From: Gilliamella sp. wkB7
GTDB lineage: Bacteria > Pseudomonadota > Gammaproteobacteria > Enterobacterales > Orbaceae
Direction of reading: 5' to 3'
Assembly (NCBI RefSeq): GCF_001693435.1
Contig: NZ_CM004509.1
Span: forward strand, 186,001 to 250,000
DNA length: 64,000 bases
Part shown: positions 42,447 to 50,206 of the stretch, in pieces
How positions within the stretch are numbered: position 1 is the first letter of the stretch
How the letters are laid out: the number at the start of each line of letters is the position of its first letter
Program-made: the position numbers and the translations under genes
Notes under the pieces: generated by a model
Seen by the model: only the letters and a program-made list of their open reading frames with translations
Databases searched by the model: none
What the model was told of the DNA's origin: nothing

Positions 42447-42827
42447 TTATGCAATAAATTGCATTTTTCCTCCACCAAATGACCAATTTACAGGATCATT
42501 CTCTATTAAGCAAATAGCGATATCATCTATAGATATCTCTAATTGGTGAGATATTTTTTCCGCTATTCTATTATATAGTTGTAACTTACTTTGCTGTGTT
42601 CGCCCCTTATTCATCGTAATTTTTACGAAAATAAAATTATTGCTATAACTAATCTCCCAGAGTTGCTCAGGAGTAATACAATCATCAGATTTAAAATGAT
42701 GAAAATATATAAATTTCGCGCTTCTTTAGCATTCAATATATCACGAAGTGAACTATAGACATTATCAGCGATGATTTTTTTTAGCATCAAAATTATTATT
42801 TGTATAATAAATATCAATTAATGGCAT
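42447..42827 (-). pseudogene. Frameshifted tautomerase-family gene
   Basis: From ATG 42827 the reading gives MPLIDIYYTNNNFDAKK, typical of the tautomerase family with its catalytic Pro2. A run of eight A's near 42780 shifts the frame; the next frame gives IIADNVYSSLRDILNAKEAR, and a second shift near 42715 leads to FIYFHHFKSDDCITPEQLWE, then MNKGRTQQSKLQLYNRIAEK and NDPVNWSFGGGKMQFIA before the stop. Restored, it would be about 126 residues, the size of Tautomerase_2-type proteins. Two independent frameshifts make it a pseudogene unless the bases are misread. Confidence 0.8.
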
Positions 42828-42837
42828 ATGAAATTCC

Positions 42838-43562
42838 CTATATTATTTTTTTTAAAATAAAAAGTGATTGTTGGTCTTGGTAATCTGAGTTCTTAATTTG
42901 ATACTCACCATCTATAAGGTGTATATGTCCCGCTAAATGATGTTTTAAACCCAAAGCTACCGTAAACATTAATTTACATTGCTTGTTAAGTTGCATTTCA
43001 ATATTCTGAAACTTACCAACAATAAATGAAAACTGATTCATCGCATCTGTACTTCTAAGCATGTAACCATTGTATAGCATTAAATTCATTAAGCTTATTT
43101 CATCAGATGTAGATGTTTCGTATTTTTGCATCTCTCTTCCATAAGTATCTTCGTAACGTATTTAATCAAATTTATTTCTTGGATTTTCAACTTCAATAAG
43201 ATTCAACCCATTTTTTCCAGCTATAGTAGAATGATAAACTCCTTTTTTATAAAAACTTTTTTACCCTCAAACAACTCTATTTTTTTATTATCTAAAAATA
43301 CCGTAGCACCATTACCACCTAAACAAAGTAATACAGTATCTTTTCTTGGATGGCAATGCATTGAAGTTTTTGAATTAGGATTTATATGTAATCGCCATAC
43401 ATCATAAAAATTATCGTCATAGATGCGATATTCAAAACCCCAAGGTTTTTTTATTAAACCATTAAGGTAGGTATCTTTTTCAAAATTTTCTGAGCCAACT
43501 GAATTGAGTAATAAGCCTTACTCTAATTTAGAAATATCATCTTGTTTAAATTCCATAAACAT
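42838..43562 (-). pseudogene. Decayed cupin-domain gene
   Basis: Start ATG 43562, preceded by AGGA, begins MFMEFKQDDISKLE and hits TAA at 43518. The same frame continues with KKPWGFEYRIYDDNFYDVWR and the cupin motif SMHCHPRKDTVLLCLGGNG; a frameshift in a T-rich run near 43250 is followed by GVYHSTIAGKNGLNLIEVEN (cupin motif 2), then TAA at 43162 and a long C-terminal frame to 42838 (from MQKYETSTSDEISLMNLMLY). Two stops and one frameshift. Restored it would be about 240 residues. Cupins of this kind are often sugar isomerases or small-molecule binding proteins; the function is unassigned. Confidence 0.8.
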
Positions 43563-43572
43563 TTTTATTTCC

Positions 43573-44262
43573 TCATAAAGATAAAACATCAATCAAAGCT
43601 GATGCTAAGAGGTAAGATGACTCAGGGTTTTGACCTGTTAAAATATTACCATCAACAACACAATTGGGTGTTCTAGATTCTTTTTTAAAGAATAGACCAC
43701 CTTGTTTAACTAACTCATCCTCCACTAAATATGGTACTATCTCAGTCATTCCAACTTTTTCTTCTTCCTCATTAGTGAAACATGTTACTTTTTTTCCACT
43801 GCATATAGGATTATTATTCTTTTTTGATACCGAAGCCAATAATCCAGCAGGTCCGTGGCAAATAGCAGCAACAATTTTGTTTGAGTCATAAAAATTTGTA
43901 ACAAGATCAGCAAGTATTTTATTTTGTTTAAAATCCCACATTACACCATGCCCACCTGGCATAAATATTGCGTCATAATTCTCATTAGGAACATCTTTAA
44001 TTGAGAAACTATTTCTTAATTTGTTAAAATAGAATTCATCATCCAAAAGCCATTGTTGTGCATCTGTTCGAATATTTTTGGGGCGTAAAGTTTTGTATTC
44101 TATCGGAGGTTCCCCTCCTTTTATTGACGCTATACTCGCATTCCAACCATTATCCACAACAGCTTTAAGAGGAATTGCTAACTCATCTAAATAAAATCCT
44201 GTCTTACGATCTATTTCAGCAATATGATGAATGGAAGTAACAACAAATAATATATTTTTCAT
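43573..44262 (-). CDS. DJ-1/PfpI family protein (Hsp31-like)
   Basis: 229 residues. N-terminal ILFVVTSIHHIAEIDRKTGFY then LDELAIPLKAVVDNGW; nucleophile elbow AAICHGPAG with Cys135, preceded by AIFMPGGHGVMWDF. This is the Hsp31/glyoxalase-III-like branch of the glutamine-amidotransferase superfamily, whose members deglycate or detoxify reactive aldehydes. GGAG precedes the ATG. It follows the DMT permease by 57 bp and is probably in one operon with it and the decayed genes downstream. Confidence 0.88.
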   Translation of the reverse strand: MKNILFVVTSIHHIAEIDRKTGFYLDELAIPLKAVVDNGWNASIASIKGGEPPIEYKTLRPKNIRTDAQQWLLDDEFYFNKLRNSFSIKDVPNENYDAIFMPGGHGVMWDFKQNKILADLVTNFYDSNKIVAAICHGPAGLLASVSKKNNNPICSGKKVTCFTNEEEEKVGMTEIVPYLVEDELVKQGGLFFKKESRTPNCVVDGNILTGQNPESSYLLASALIDVLSL

Positions 44263-44319
44263 CTACTTTCTCCTTATTTTTAAAGTTATTGAATCTATTA
44301 TTTTTTTAATTTAGATTTT

Positions 44320-45249
44320 TTATTTACTACTTTTAATTGTTCTCATATAAATATTATTAAGAACTAGTGCAATAATAGTGATTATTGCTCCTATAAATTC
44401 GATATACGAAATAGAATGGCCTTGATAGATGCCAATAATAAAAGAAATGACAGGTACTAAATTTACAAAAAGAATGCCATTGATAGCACCAACACCATTG
44501 ATACCTGCATTCCAAGTAATGATCACTAATGTTGTAATAACAAGTACAAAAATATCAAATCCACTGGTGATTAATACATCTAGACTTGGAGGACTTGCTA
44601 ATTCTAAGAGAGACGCGATTAAAGTAATAGCTATAATACTTAATACACCAAGAGAAGAACTTAATGCTGTTACTCTTAACGCACTCCACTTGTGTTTTGT
44701 AATCATCATATTTGCAAAATAGGTATAAATAACCCAGCAGGTTGTAGCAGCCAACAATAATAAGTCACCTAGAAAGCTTGATGAGGCTATCAAATTATTA
44801 AAATCTCCATTCGTTATAACCAAAATAATTCCAACAAAAGCTAATACTGTAAATAAAATTGTTTTAATGTGAGGTATATTATGGTTAAGGATAGATGATA
44901 AAATCATTGATAACATCGGCATTAACGCCAATATGATTGTTGCATGTTCAGCAGAAGAAAAACCAATACCAATAAAAGTAAGGAAGTTTAATCCAGCAAA
45001 ACCTATTGTTCCAAAAAACCACAATTGAAAAGTGTTCCCTTCCGTTTTATAACTTTTTTTACCCTCGATGATAAGTAGAACAAAGCTTACAAGAAAAGCA
45101 CCAAGAACGTAGCGAATAAAAGTAAGATAATAACCATCTAAGCCAGATGATACAGCATGTTTTGAGGCGGGATACATAATACCCCAGCCAAATACAGTAA
45201 CTAATAAATATAATGTATATCTATAATTTTCTATTCGAATATCTTTCAT
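44320..45249 (-). CDS. DMT-superfamily permease (two EamA domains)
   Basis: 309 residues with about ten membrane segments in two EamA repeats; GWGIMYPASKHAVSSGLDGY and FIRYVLGAFLVSF in the first, NAGINGVGAINGILFVNLVPV in the second. Drug/metabolite transporters of this type usually export small metabolites. First gene of the minus-strand group; strong inverted repeats lie in its upstream region. Confidence 0.9.
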   Translation of the reverse strand: MKDIRIENYRYTLYLLVTVFGWGIMYPASKHAVSSGLDGYYLTFIRYVLGAFLVSFVLLIIEGKKSYKTEGNTFQLWFFGTIGFAGLNFLTFIGIGFSSAEHATIILALMPMLSMILSSILNHNIPHIKTILFTVLAFVGIILVITNGDFNNLIASSSFLGDLLLLAATTCWVIYTYFANMMITKHKWSALRVTALSSSLGVLSIIAITLIASLLELASPPSLDVLITSGFDIFVLVITTLVIITWNAGINGVGAINGILFVNLVPVISFIIGIYQGHSISYIEFIGAIITIIALVLNNIYMRTIKSSK

Positions 45250-45320
45250 AAAAGTCAGCCTTATTTTGCTTATTATTTATTTCATTGACTTTTATAATAT
45301 TTTTTTAGGAAAAGATCATT

Positions 45321-45364
45321 ATTACGACTGTAATATCATTTATTACACGAAGTAATAAATGATA
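45321..45364. promoter_or_regulatory. Perfect 13-bp inverted repeat, candidate operator
   Basis: TATCATTTATTAC-ACGAA-GTAATAAATGATA (45334-45364) is perfectly symmetrical, with a second smaller palindrome ATTAC-GACT-GTAAT at 45321-45334 immediately beside it. Both carry ATTAC/GTAAT half-sites compatible with LysR (T-N11-A) or TetR-type operators. They lie 70-115 bp upstream of the DMT permease start. Confidence 0.6.
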
Positions 45365-45701
45365 CTGCCTTCTGCCATTAATATTATTAAAGGTAAATGC
45401 TATATTTTTAATTATGTGGTGATATTTGCTCGATACTCATAAAACTTCTTTTAAAATTTAAATTTGAAAAATATTGCCTGAAATATAGGCTAATCTTCTT
45501 ATTATATGAATTTGGTAGCTTTGATGATTATTAACTCTCCTTTTTTAGGATAAATTAAAGTAAAAATGATCTTTTTTTGGTTATGTGGATTTTGTTTTTA
45601 CAGTTGAATGGTTGCGCTGTTATTTTTTTATGAAGATTTTTATGAAAAATATGGTAAATACGGAATCAACAGTCGTCATTGGATTGCTAGCCAATGAGAT
45701 T
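45365..45701. other. Non-coding region between MFS and DMT genes
   Basis: AT-rich, no gene recognised. It lies downstream of the MFS gene and upstream of the DMT permease on the same strand, so it should contain the MFS transcript end and the DMT promoter. Confidence 0.4.
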
Positions 45702-47066
45702 TTATTTATTTTTCATTTTAAATAAAGAAAAATATGAATATACCGACATGATAGAGAGTACACTAAAAGTGATGCCCCATAATTTTTGATAGGTAGAAAT
45801 GTATTCTAAAGGAGAAATATCTATTTCTAACAAAGCTAAAGAACTTGCTGATCCAATAATAATTCCTCCATTTTGAAAAAGCCTTAACAAGCCTCCAATT
45901 GATGATTGTTTATCTTTTTTTTGATCCATCGCTATTTGAATTAATGAACTTTGAAACAGTCCGCCACCTAGTCCGTAGCACAAAGCAGCTATAACATAAT
46001 TAAAGACTGAAATATTAAAACTAACCAAGAAAAGCAAGGCAAAACCAGATAGCATAAGTGGTAAAGCATAAATTAGTATAATTTTTTCATAATTTGAATT
46101 TATTACTTTTTTTACAAACACACTTAAAATAACGCCAATGGGTGAAGCTGTACAAATTAATCCTATATCGTCAATATGATAACTAGTTTCTCTAATAAAT
46201 ATGATAGGTGATGCCGAAAATATAATGCCCGCGGTGACTCCAAATACCAAACTGCCAATTGAAATGTATCTAATTGACGAGGTTAATAATAATTTAACAG
46301 GAAAAAAAGGATTGGAGCATTTTGACTCTATCCTCCAAAAAAATAAAAATATGATTAAAGTAGAAATACCAATGAAATTTGTTTCAACTAACGACAGATT
46401 TAAACTATTAGAATAAATAAGAGAAACACAACCGACTAACATTATGAAAAATAGTATCATTCCTTTTAAATCGAAAGTCTTTCTCATTAGTCTGTTTACT
46501 GCATTATTTATTTTTAAACAAAAAAAACAACCCAAAATACACAAGGGAACATTAATTAGAAACAATAATTGCCACCCCCATAATTTTAAAATAATACCAC
46601 CAAAAGAAGGTCCTAAAATTGGGCCTAAACTTATCGCCAACATTATGAAAGAATTTAATCTTATTTTCTGTTTACTTGATTGTAAACCAGCCAATCCCAA
46701 ACAATTTGCTTGCAATAATGCGGCACCTATTCCTTGACCACACCTTGATAAAATAAGCTGATTTGCAGACTCTGAAAATCCAGCAATCAATGAGGTTATA
46801 CCAAAAAGCAAGAAACCCAGTGTTAAGGCTGTTTTTTGTCCCCAAAAGTCACCAAGCCAACCGCTAGGAATGAGAAAAATAATTAAAAATAATAAATATA
46901 AAGTAACAGATAATCCGATATATTCCAAAGAAACGTCAAAATTGATAGAAAATGTATTGAGCGCCAAGTTAATAATACCGGTATCTAGGGTAGATAAAAA
47001 CAATCCTAAGCAACATATAATATAAATTGAAAATATAGGTTTAGAACTATCTGCTACTTTTGTCAT
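45702..47066 (-). CDS. MFS drug-efflux-type permease (EmrB/QacA-like)
   Basis: 454 residues with 12-14 membrane segments. Motifs of the DHA2 type: LDTGIINLALNTFSINF near the N-terminus, GWLGDFWGQKTALTLGF (motif A), and SRCGQGIGAALLQAN. Slightly short for the 14-segment group. Probably a proton-driven exporter. AAGG precedes the ATG. Divergent to the ArsR-like regulator, which is the likely repressor. Confidence 0.9.
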   Translation of the reverse strand: MTKVADSSKPIFSIYIICCLGLFLSTLDTGIINLALNTFSINFDVSLEYIGLSVTLYLLFLIIFLIPSGWLGDFWGQKTALTLGFLLFGITSLIAGFSESANQLILSRCGQGIGAALLQANCLGLAGLQSSKQKIRLNSFIMLAISLGPILGPSFGGIILKLWGWQLLFLINVPLCILGCFFCLKINNAVNRLMRKTFDLKGMILFFIMLVGCVSLIYSNSLNLSLVETNFIGISTLIIFLFFWRIESKCSNPFFPVKLLLTSSIRYISIGSLVFGVTAGIIFSASPIIFIRETSYHIDDIGLICTASPIGVILSVFVKKVINSNYEKIILIYALPLMLSGFALLFLVSFNISVFNYVIAALCYGLGGGLFQSSLIQIAMDQKKDKQSSIGGLLRLFQNGGIIIGSASSLALLEIDISPLEYISTYQKLWGITFSVLSIMSVYSYFSLFKMKNK

Positions 47067-47370
47067 TTATAGGCCTTATCTTAATATAATTAAACTATTA
47101 GCTGACTTCCTACAGAAGAAAGTGATTTTACCCGTAACCAACCGTCAGAAGTTGCAATAATTGAATATTGATTTTTCTATAGATTCAATGCCTTTTCTCT
47201 TTTGTTTTTGTGAATAAAATATCTAATTAGCTTATTTACTTTTTAAGGGTTATGTTTAAAAATAAATTTAAATAAGTTATCTAAAAAGTGTATTAATATT
47301 CTCTGTTAAATTTATTTAAGATTGAATAATAATTAGCAATATTATTGATCTTTCAGGGAGATTCTTAAGA
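47067..47370. promoter_or_regulatory. Divergent promoter region of MFS permease and ArsR-like regulator
   Basis: Holds both promoters. An AT-rich imperfect palindrome AATAAT...ATTATT at 47325-47346, just before the regulator gene, is a possible operator. No stronger signal seen. Confidence 0.35.
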
Positions 47371-48048
47371 GTGAATAAATTATATTGTGAGGATTTAATA
47401 CGATTTTCGGATGCAATGTCTGACTCTAATAGAGTTATAATTATTAGTGAATTAATGAATGGTAGAGCTCTTTCAGCCTCTTGGTTAGCAAATCGATTGA
47501 ATTTGTCACCACAAGCTACTCGTTTTCATTTAAAAAAATTAGAAGATGTTGAACTTATCGAACACAGAACGTGTGGTAAACATCGCTACTATAAAATAAA
47601 AAATCAAGAAACAGCAATGTTTATTGAATCAACTTTTAAAGTTATTCCCCCTAAAGATTGTTTATTTTTACCCAATGTCAAAACTAATGAAAAATTTAAA
47701 GAGGCAAGAACATGCTATAAACATTTAGCCGGTTCATGGTCTGTTGCACTAACCCAATCATTTATTAATAATGGATTTATTGATATACAAAATAATTTTT
47801 TTGAGGTTACCGAGAATGGTAAAAATTTTTTTAATGAACATAAATTATTAGTTAATGTGTCAAATACAGCTTTTGTTGGAAAGCGCTGTATCGATTTTTC
47901 TGAACATAGAGATCATATTGGAGGTCCATTAGGAGCTTCATTGCTTCAATCAATGCTACAACAAGAATGGTTTAAACAAAATGATAATAATCGCGAATTG
48001 ACAATTACGCCGAAAGGTAGAAAAAAACTTAAATCTATTATTAATTAA
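47371..48048 (+). CDS. ArsR/winged-helix transcriptional regulator
   Basis: 225 residues with GTG start at 47371, after GGGAG. N-terminal ArsR-like winged helix: FSDAMSDSNRVIIISELMNG, SASWLANRLNLSPQATRFHL and KKLEDVELIEHRTCGKHRYY. The C-terminal part (about 90-225) has conserved-looking Cys/His residues (ARTCYKHLAGSW, FSEHRDHIGGPLGASLLQSM) seen in a group of longer ArsR-like regulators. It is divergent from the MFS exporter and probably controls it; the signal is unknown. Confidence 0.88.
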   Translation: MNKLYCEDLIRFSDAMSDSNRVIIISELMNGRALSASWLANRLNLSPQATRFHLKKLEDVELIEHRTCGKHRYYKIKNQETAMFIESTFKVIPPKDCLFLPNVKTNEKFKEARTCYKHLAGSWSVALTQSFINNGFIDIQNNFFEVTENGKNFFNEHKLLVNVSNTAFVGKRCIDFSEHRDHIGGPLGASLLQSMLQQEWFKQNDNNRELTITPKGRKKLKSIIN

Positions 48049-48073
48049 TAAATATAGAGCTTTACAAAGTACT

Positions 48074-48192
48074 ATTATCAAACTCCCCTCTTTAAATCAC
48101 CATTAATAAAATTTATGTATATATTTGTTTGTCTAGTTTGGGATATCGTTAACATTATTTTTAATGATAATTATGGCGTTTAATAAGCAGAC
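48074..48192. repeat. Intergenic repeat element, copy A
   Basis: Begins ATTATCAAACTCC and ends ATTATGGCGTTT-ATAAGCAGACT; a diverged copy with the same ends lies at 49488-49593. No reading frame. Possibly a remnant of a small mobile or miniature element. Confidence 0.6.
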
Positions 48193-48234
48193 TACCTATC
48201 CTATTTTAATATTTTTTGAATAATTACTCATTTC

Positions 48235-48512
48235 TTAATCCCCTTCAGCTAGTATTATTCCATCTTGAGAAACTGCTTCTCTAAAATAAACTAATAATTC
48301 TTTTATTTCATTGTCGTTATTATTTGATAAATAATTAATTAAGATTTTTTGATGGTCAGGATAAACTTTTGTTGTACCATAGGGATCAATATAAATTCCA
48401 GTTTTTTCTCTAAATGAAAAAAAGCATCAGTTAACAATTCAACATTTTTGTCGTTTAAAACTACTGATGGTTTACTTCCATCAGTATCAGATAAATATGA
48501 AAAATTTAGCAT
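48235..48512 (-). pseudogene. Small gene with a frameshift, family unknown
   Basis: ATG 48512, with AAGAG upstream, starts MLNFSYLSDTDGSKPSVVLN then DKNVELLTDAFFH. At a run of seven T's near 48423 the frame is lost; the next frame continues FREKTGIYIDPYGTTKVYPD, ILINYLSNNNDNEIKELLVY, FREAVSQDGIILAEGD and stops at 48235. Restored, it would be about 92 residues, acidic and soluble, of the size of immunity-type or accessory proteins. I do not recognise the family. Confidence 0.65.
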
Positions 48513-48752
48513 TATATTAACTCTTTTTATGGGTTGGATAAGATGTAATTAAATTATTTTTTATAGTTTTATCTGAAGAATACTAATTAAGATAATACAA
48601 AAATCTATGTTTATTGCTAGATTGAAGCAAATTGTGTATGTATTTTGGACAACGCAATTTAATCAGCTTTTTTTAACGAGCAGATTTAGCCATTTTTTTT
48701 AAATTGAGTTTTCTGTTTTAACTTATAATATGCAATAAACACTTTTTAAAAA

Positions 48753-49073
48753 TTAATCGTTCCAAATTTCTTTAGCTAAACGAAACGTTGCCCAAGCTTT
48801 AGGCCAGCCAACGTAAAATGCTACATGAGTCAAAACTTCTGCTATTTCTTCTTTTGTAATGCCATTGGTTTTAGCCGTCTGTAAATGAAATTGTAAAGAA
48901 CTGTCTAAAATACCACTTGCAAGCAGTGCAGTAACCGTTACTAAACTTCTATCTCTTGCTGATAGCTCTTTTTCTCTAGACCAGACTTCACCAAATAATA
49001 CATCATCGTTAAGCTCTGCAAACTTAGGTGCAAATTCGCCTAAAACATCTCTTCCTGCTGTTACCTTATTCAT
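48753..49073 (-). CDS. Carboxymuconolactone-decarboxylase-like protein
   Basis: 106 residues with the CMD fold: SREKELSARDRSLVTVTALL, then ASGILDSSLQFHLQTAKTNG and EIAEVLTHVAFYVGWPKAWA. The AhpD-type CxxC is absent (no Cys), so it is closer to gamma-carboxymuconolactone decarboxylase-like proteins than to peroxidase partners. GGGGA precedes the ATG. Proteins like this often accompany oxidoreductase or quinone-detoxification genes. Substrate unknown. Confidence 0.88.
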   Translation of the reverse strand: MNKVTAGRDVLGEFAPKFAELNDDVLFGEVWSREKELSARDRSLVTVTALLASGILDSSLQFHLQTAKTNGITKEEIAEVLTHVAFYVGWPKAWATFRLAKEIWND

Positions 49074-50114
49074 AATTTTCCCCTTTATTTTTTTGATATA
49101 AAAGATTTAAACAACTTATAAACTATTCTGTATATAAATATTTGATAGAAGAAAAAAAGCTTAGTTCCAAATACAATGTAAAAATACAGTTTATTTATTT
49201 CTCAACAAAAACTGAAAATATTACATTTTTTATAATTTACTCTGATTTTTTTGAAAAACTATTTATTTTTAAAAGATTTTTAAGTCATTTGGTGAATATA
49301 CATTATATTTATTACAAGGAATTTTCTTATATAATACAAAAAAATATTTTTTTCTTATTTGCAAGCAAGCCTTATATCATCTTTAAATGCCCAAAATGAT
49401 TTAATTAATAAGCATAAAAATATTGAATTTTATCAAAAATATATAAGTAATCTAAATTTAAAATGCACTTTCAATTATTCAAATATTATTATCAAACTCC
49501 ACCCTAATCAATATCAATAATTTTCAATATATACCTGTTTATCTTGCGATATTGCTAATGTTATTTATCATTATGGCGTTTTATAAGCAGACTTTGTAAC
49601 CTAAATATCCAACACAAAGATATAATCCCACCATTATGTTTACCCCAAGTATCTTAATAATCAGACACTTTATATGTACTTGAAGCAACTTCCATAACAA
49701 CGATGACATCGAGCTAAAGTTCAATTAGCTTATTAGGTACTCAATTTTATTTTTATCTCTTATAGTCCTAAATTAGCGACACACTATTAAATATTCACTT
49801 CAACTCACTTTGTTCAACCTTTGTTACTCGGCATGACCAAAGTTAGTGCGCAAAAAGTTCTTATGCATAGACTATTATTAAAAATAAAGAACTTTTGCTG
49901 GTCACTCAATTTTAAACAGATAGTAAATGCATTAAACAAATCAACATTACCCTGATCAAAAAATTTCTTATTTATTAAATCATCTCATGATTTTTTATTT
50001 GTTAAAAAATAAATAGTTATCTATAAAAATCAGAAAAATTCTAAAAAAATAAATCTGATAGGGTTATTTTTAACCGATAAGGGGAGAAGTTTTTAAATTA
50101 AACGTTTAACTTAT
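49074..50114. other. Long AT-rich gap before the siderophore locus
   Basis: About 1 kb. An 85-codon frame at 49142-49399 is Phe/Ile/Lys-rich with no ribosome-binding site or motif, so I do not call it. The region holds repeat copy B (49488-49593) and, near the siderophore genes, a 12-bp palindrome TTAAACGTTTAA (50098-50109). Otherwise nothing recognised. Confidence 0.5.
49488..49593. repeat. Intergenic repeat element, copy B
   Basis: Diverged copy of the element at 48074-48192, same orientation, with nearly the same ends (ATTATCAAACTCC and ATTATGGCGTTTTATAAGCA). The two copies bracket the small frameshifted gene and the CMD-like gene. Confidence 0.6.
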
Positions 50115-50132
50115 GAATGATAATCATTCTTA
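50112..50132. promoter_or_regulatory. Fur box upstream of the siderophore genes
   Basis: GAATGATAATCATTC is a perfect palindrome matching the core of the Fur consensus (AATGATAATCATT, 13 of 13), about 80 bp before the first biosynthetic gene. It implies iron repression of the locus. Confidence 0.85.
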
Positions 50133-50206
50133 TTTATAAACATATTAATTAGCATAATCGAATGGAAGTTTAATTAAATTATGACTTACTAAAAAAGGTT
50201 AATGCA

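Noticed and set aside
42623..42817. Independent 64-residue hydrophobic protein
   Set aside because: It is one frame of the frameshifted tautomerase gene; the hydrophobic tail arises after the second frameshift.
43126..43407. 93-codon plus-strand frame
   Set aside because: Antisense to the decayed cupin gene, whose cupin motifs are clear on the minus strand.
48753..49073. AhpD-type peroxidase partner
   Set aside because: The protein has no cysteine, so the CxxC needed for AhpD activity is missing.
49142..49399. 85-codon frame upstream of the siderophore locus
   Set aside because: Phe/Ile/Lys/Tyr-rich composition of random AT-rich DNA, weak start, no recognisable feature.
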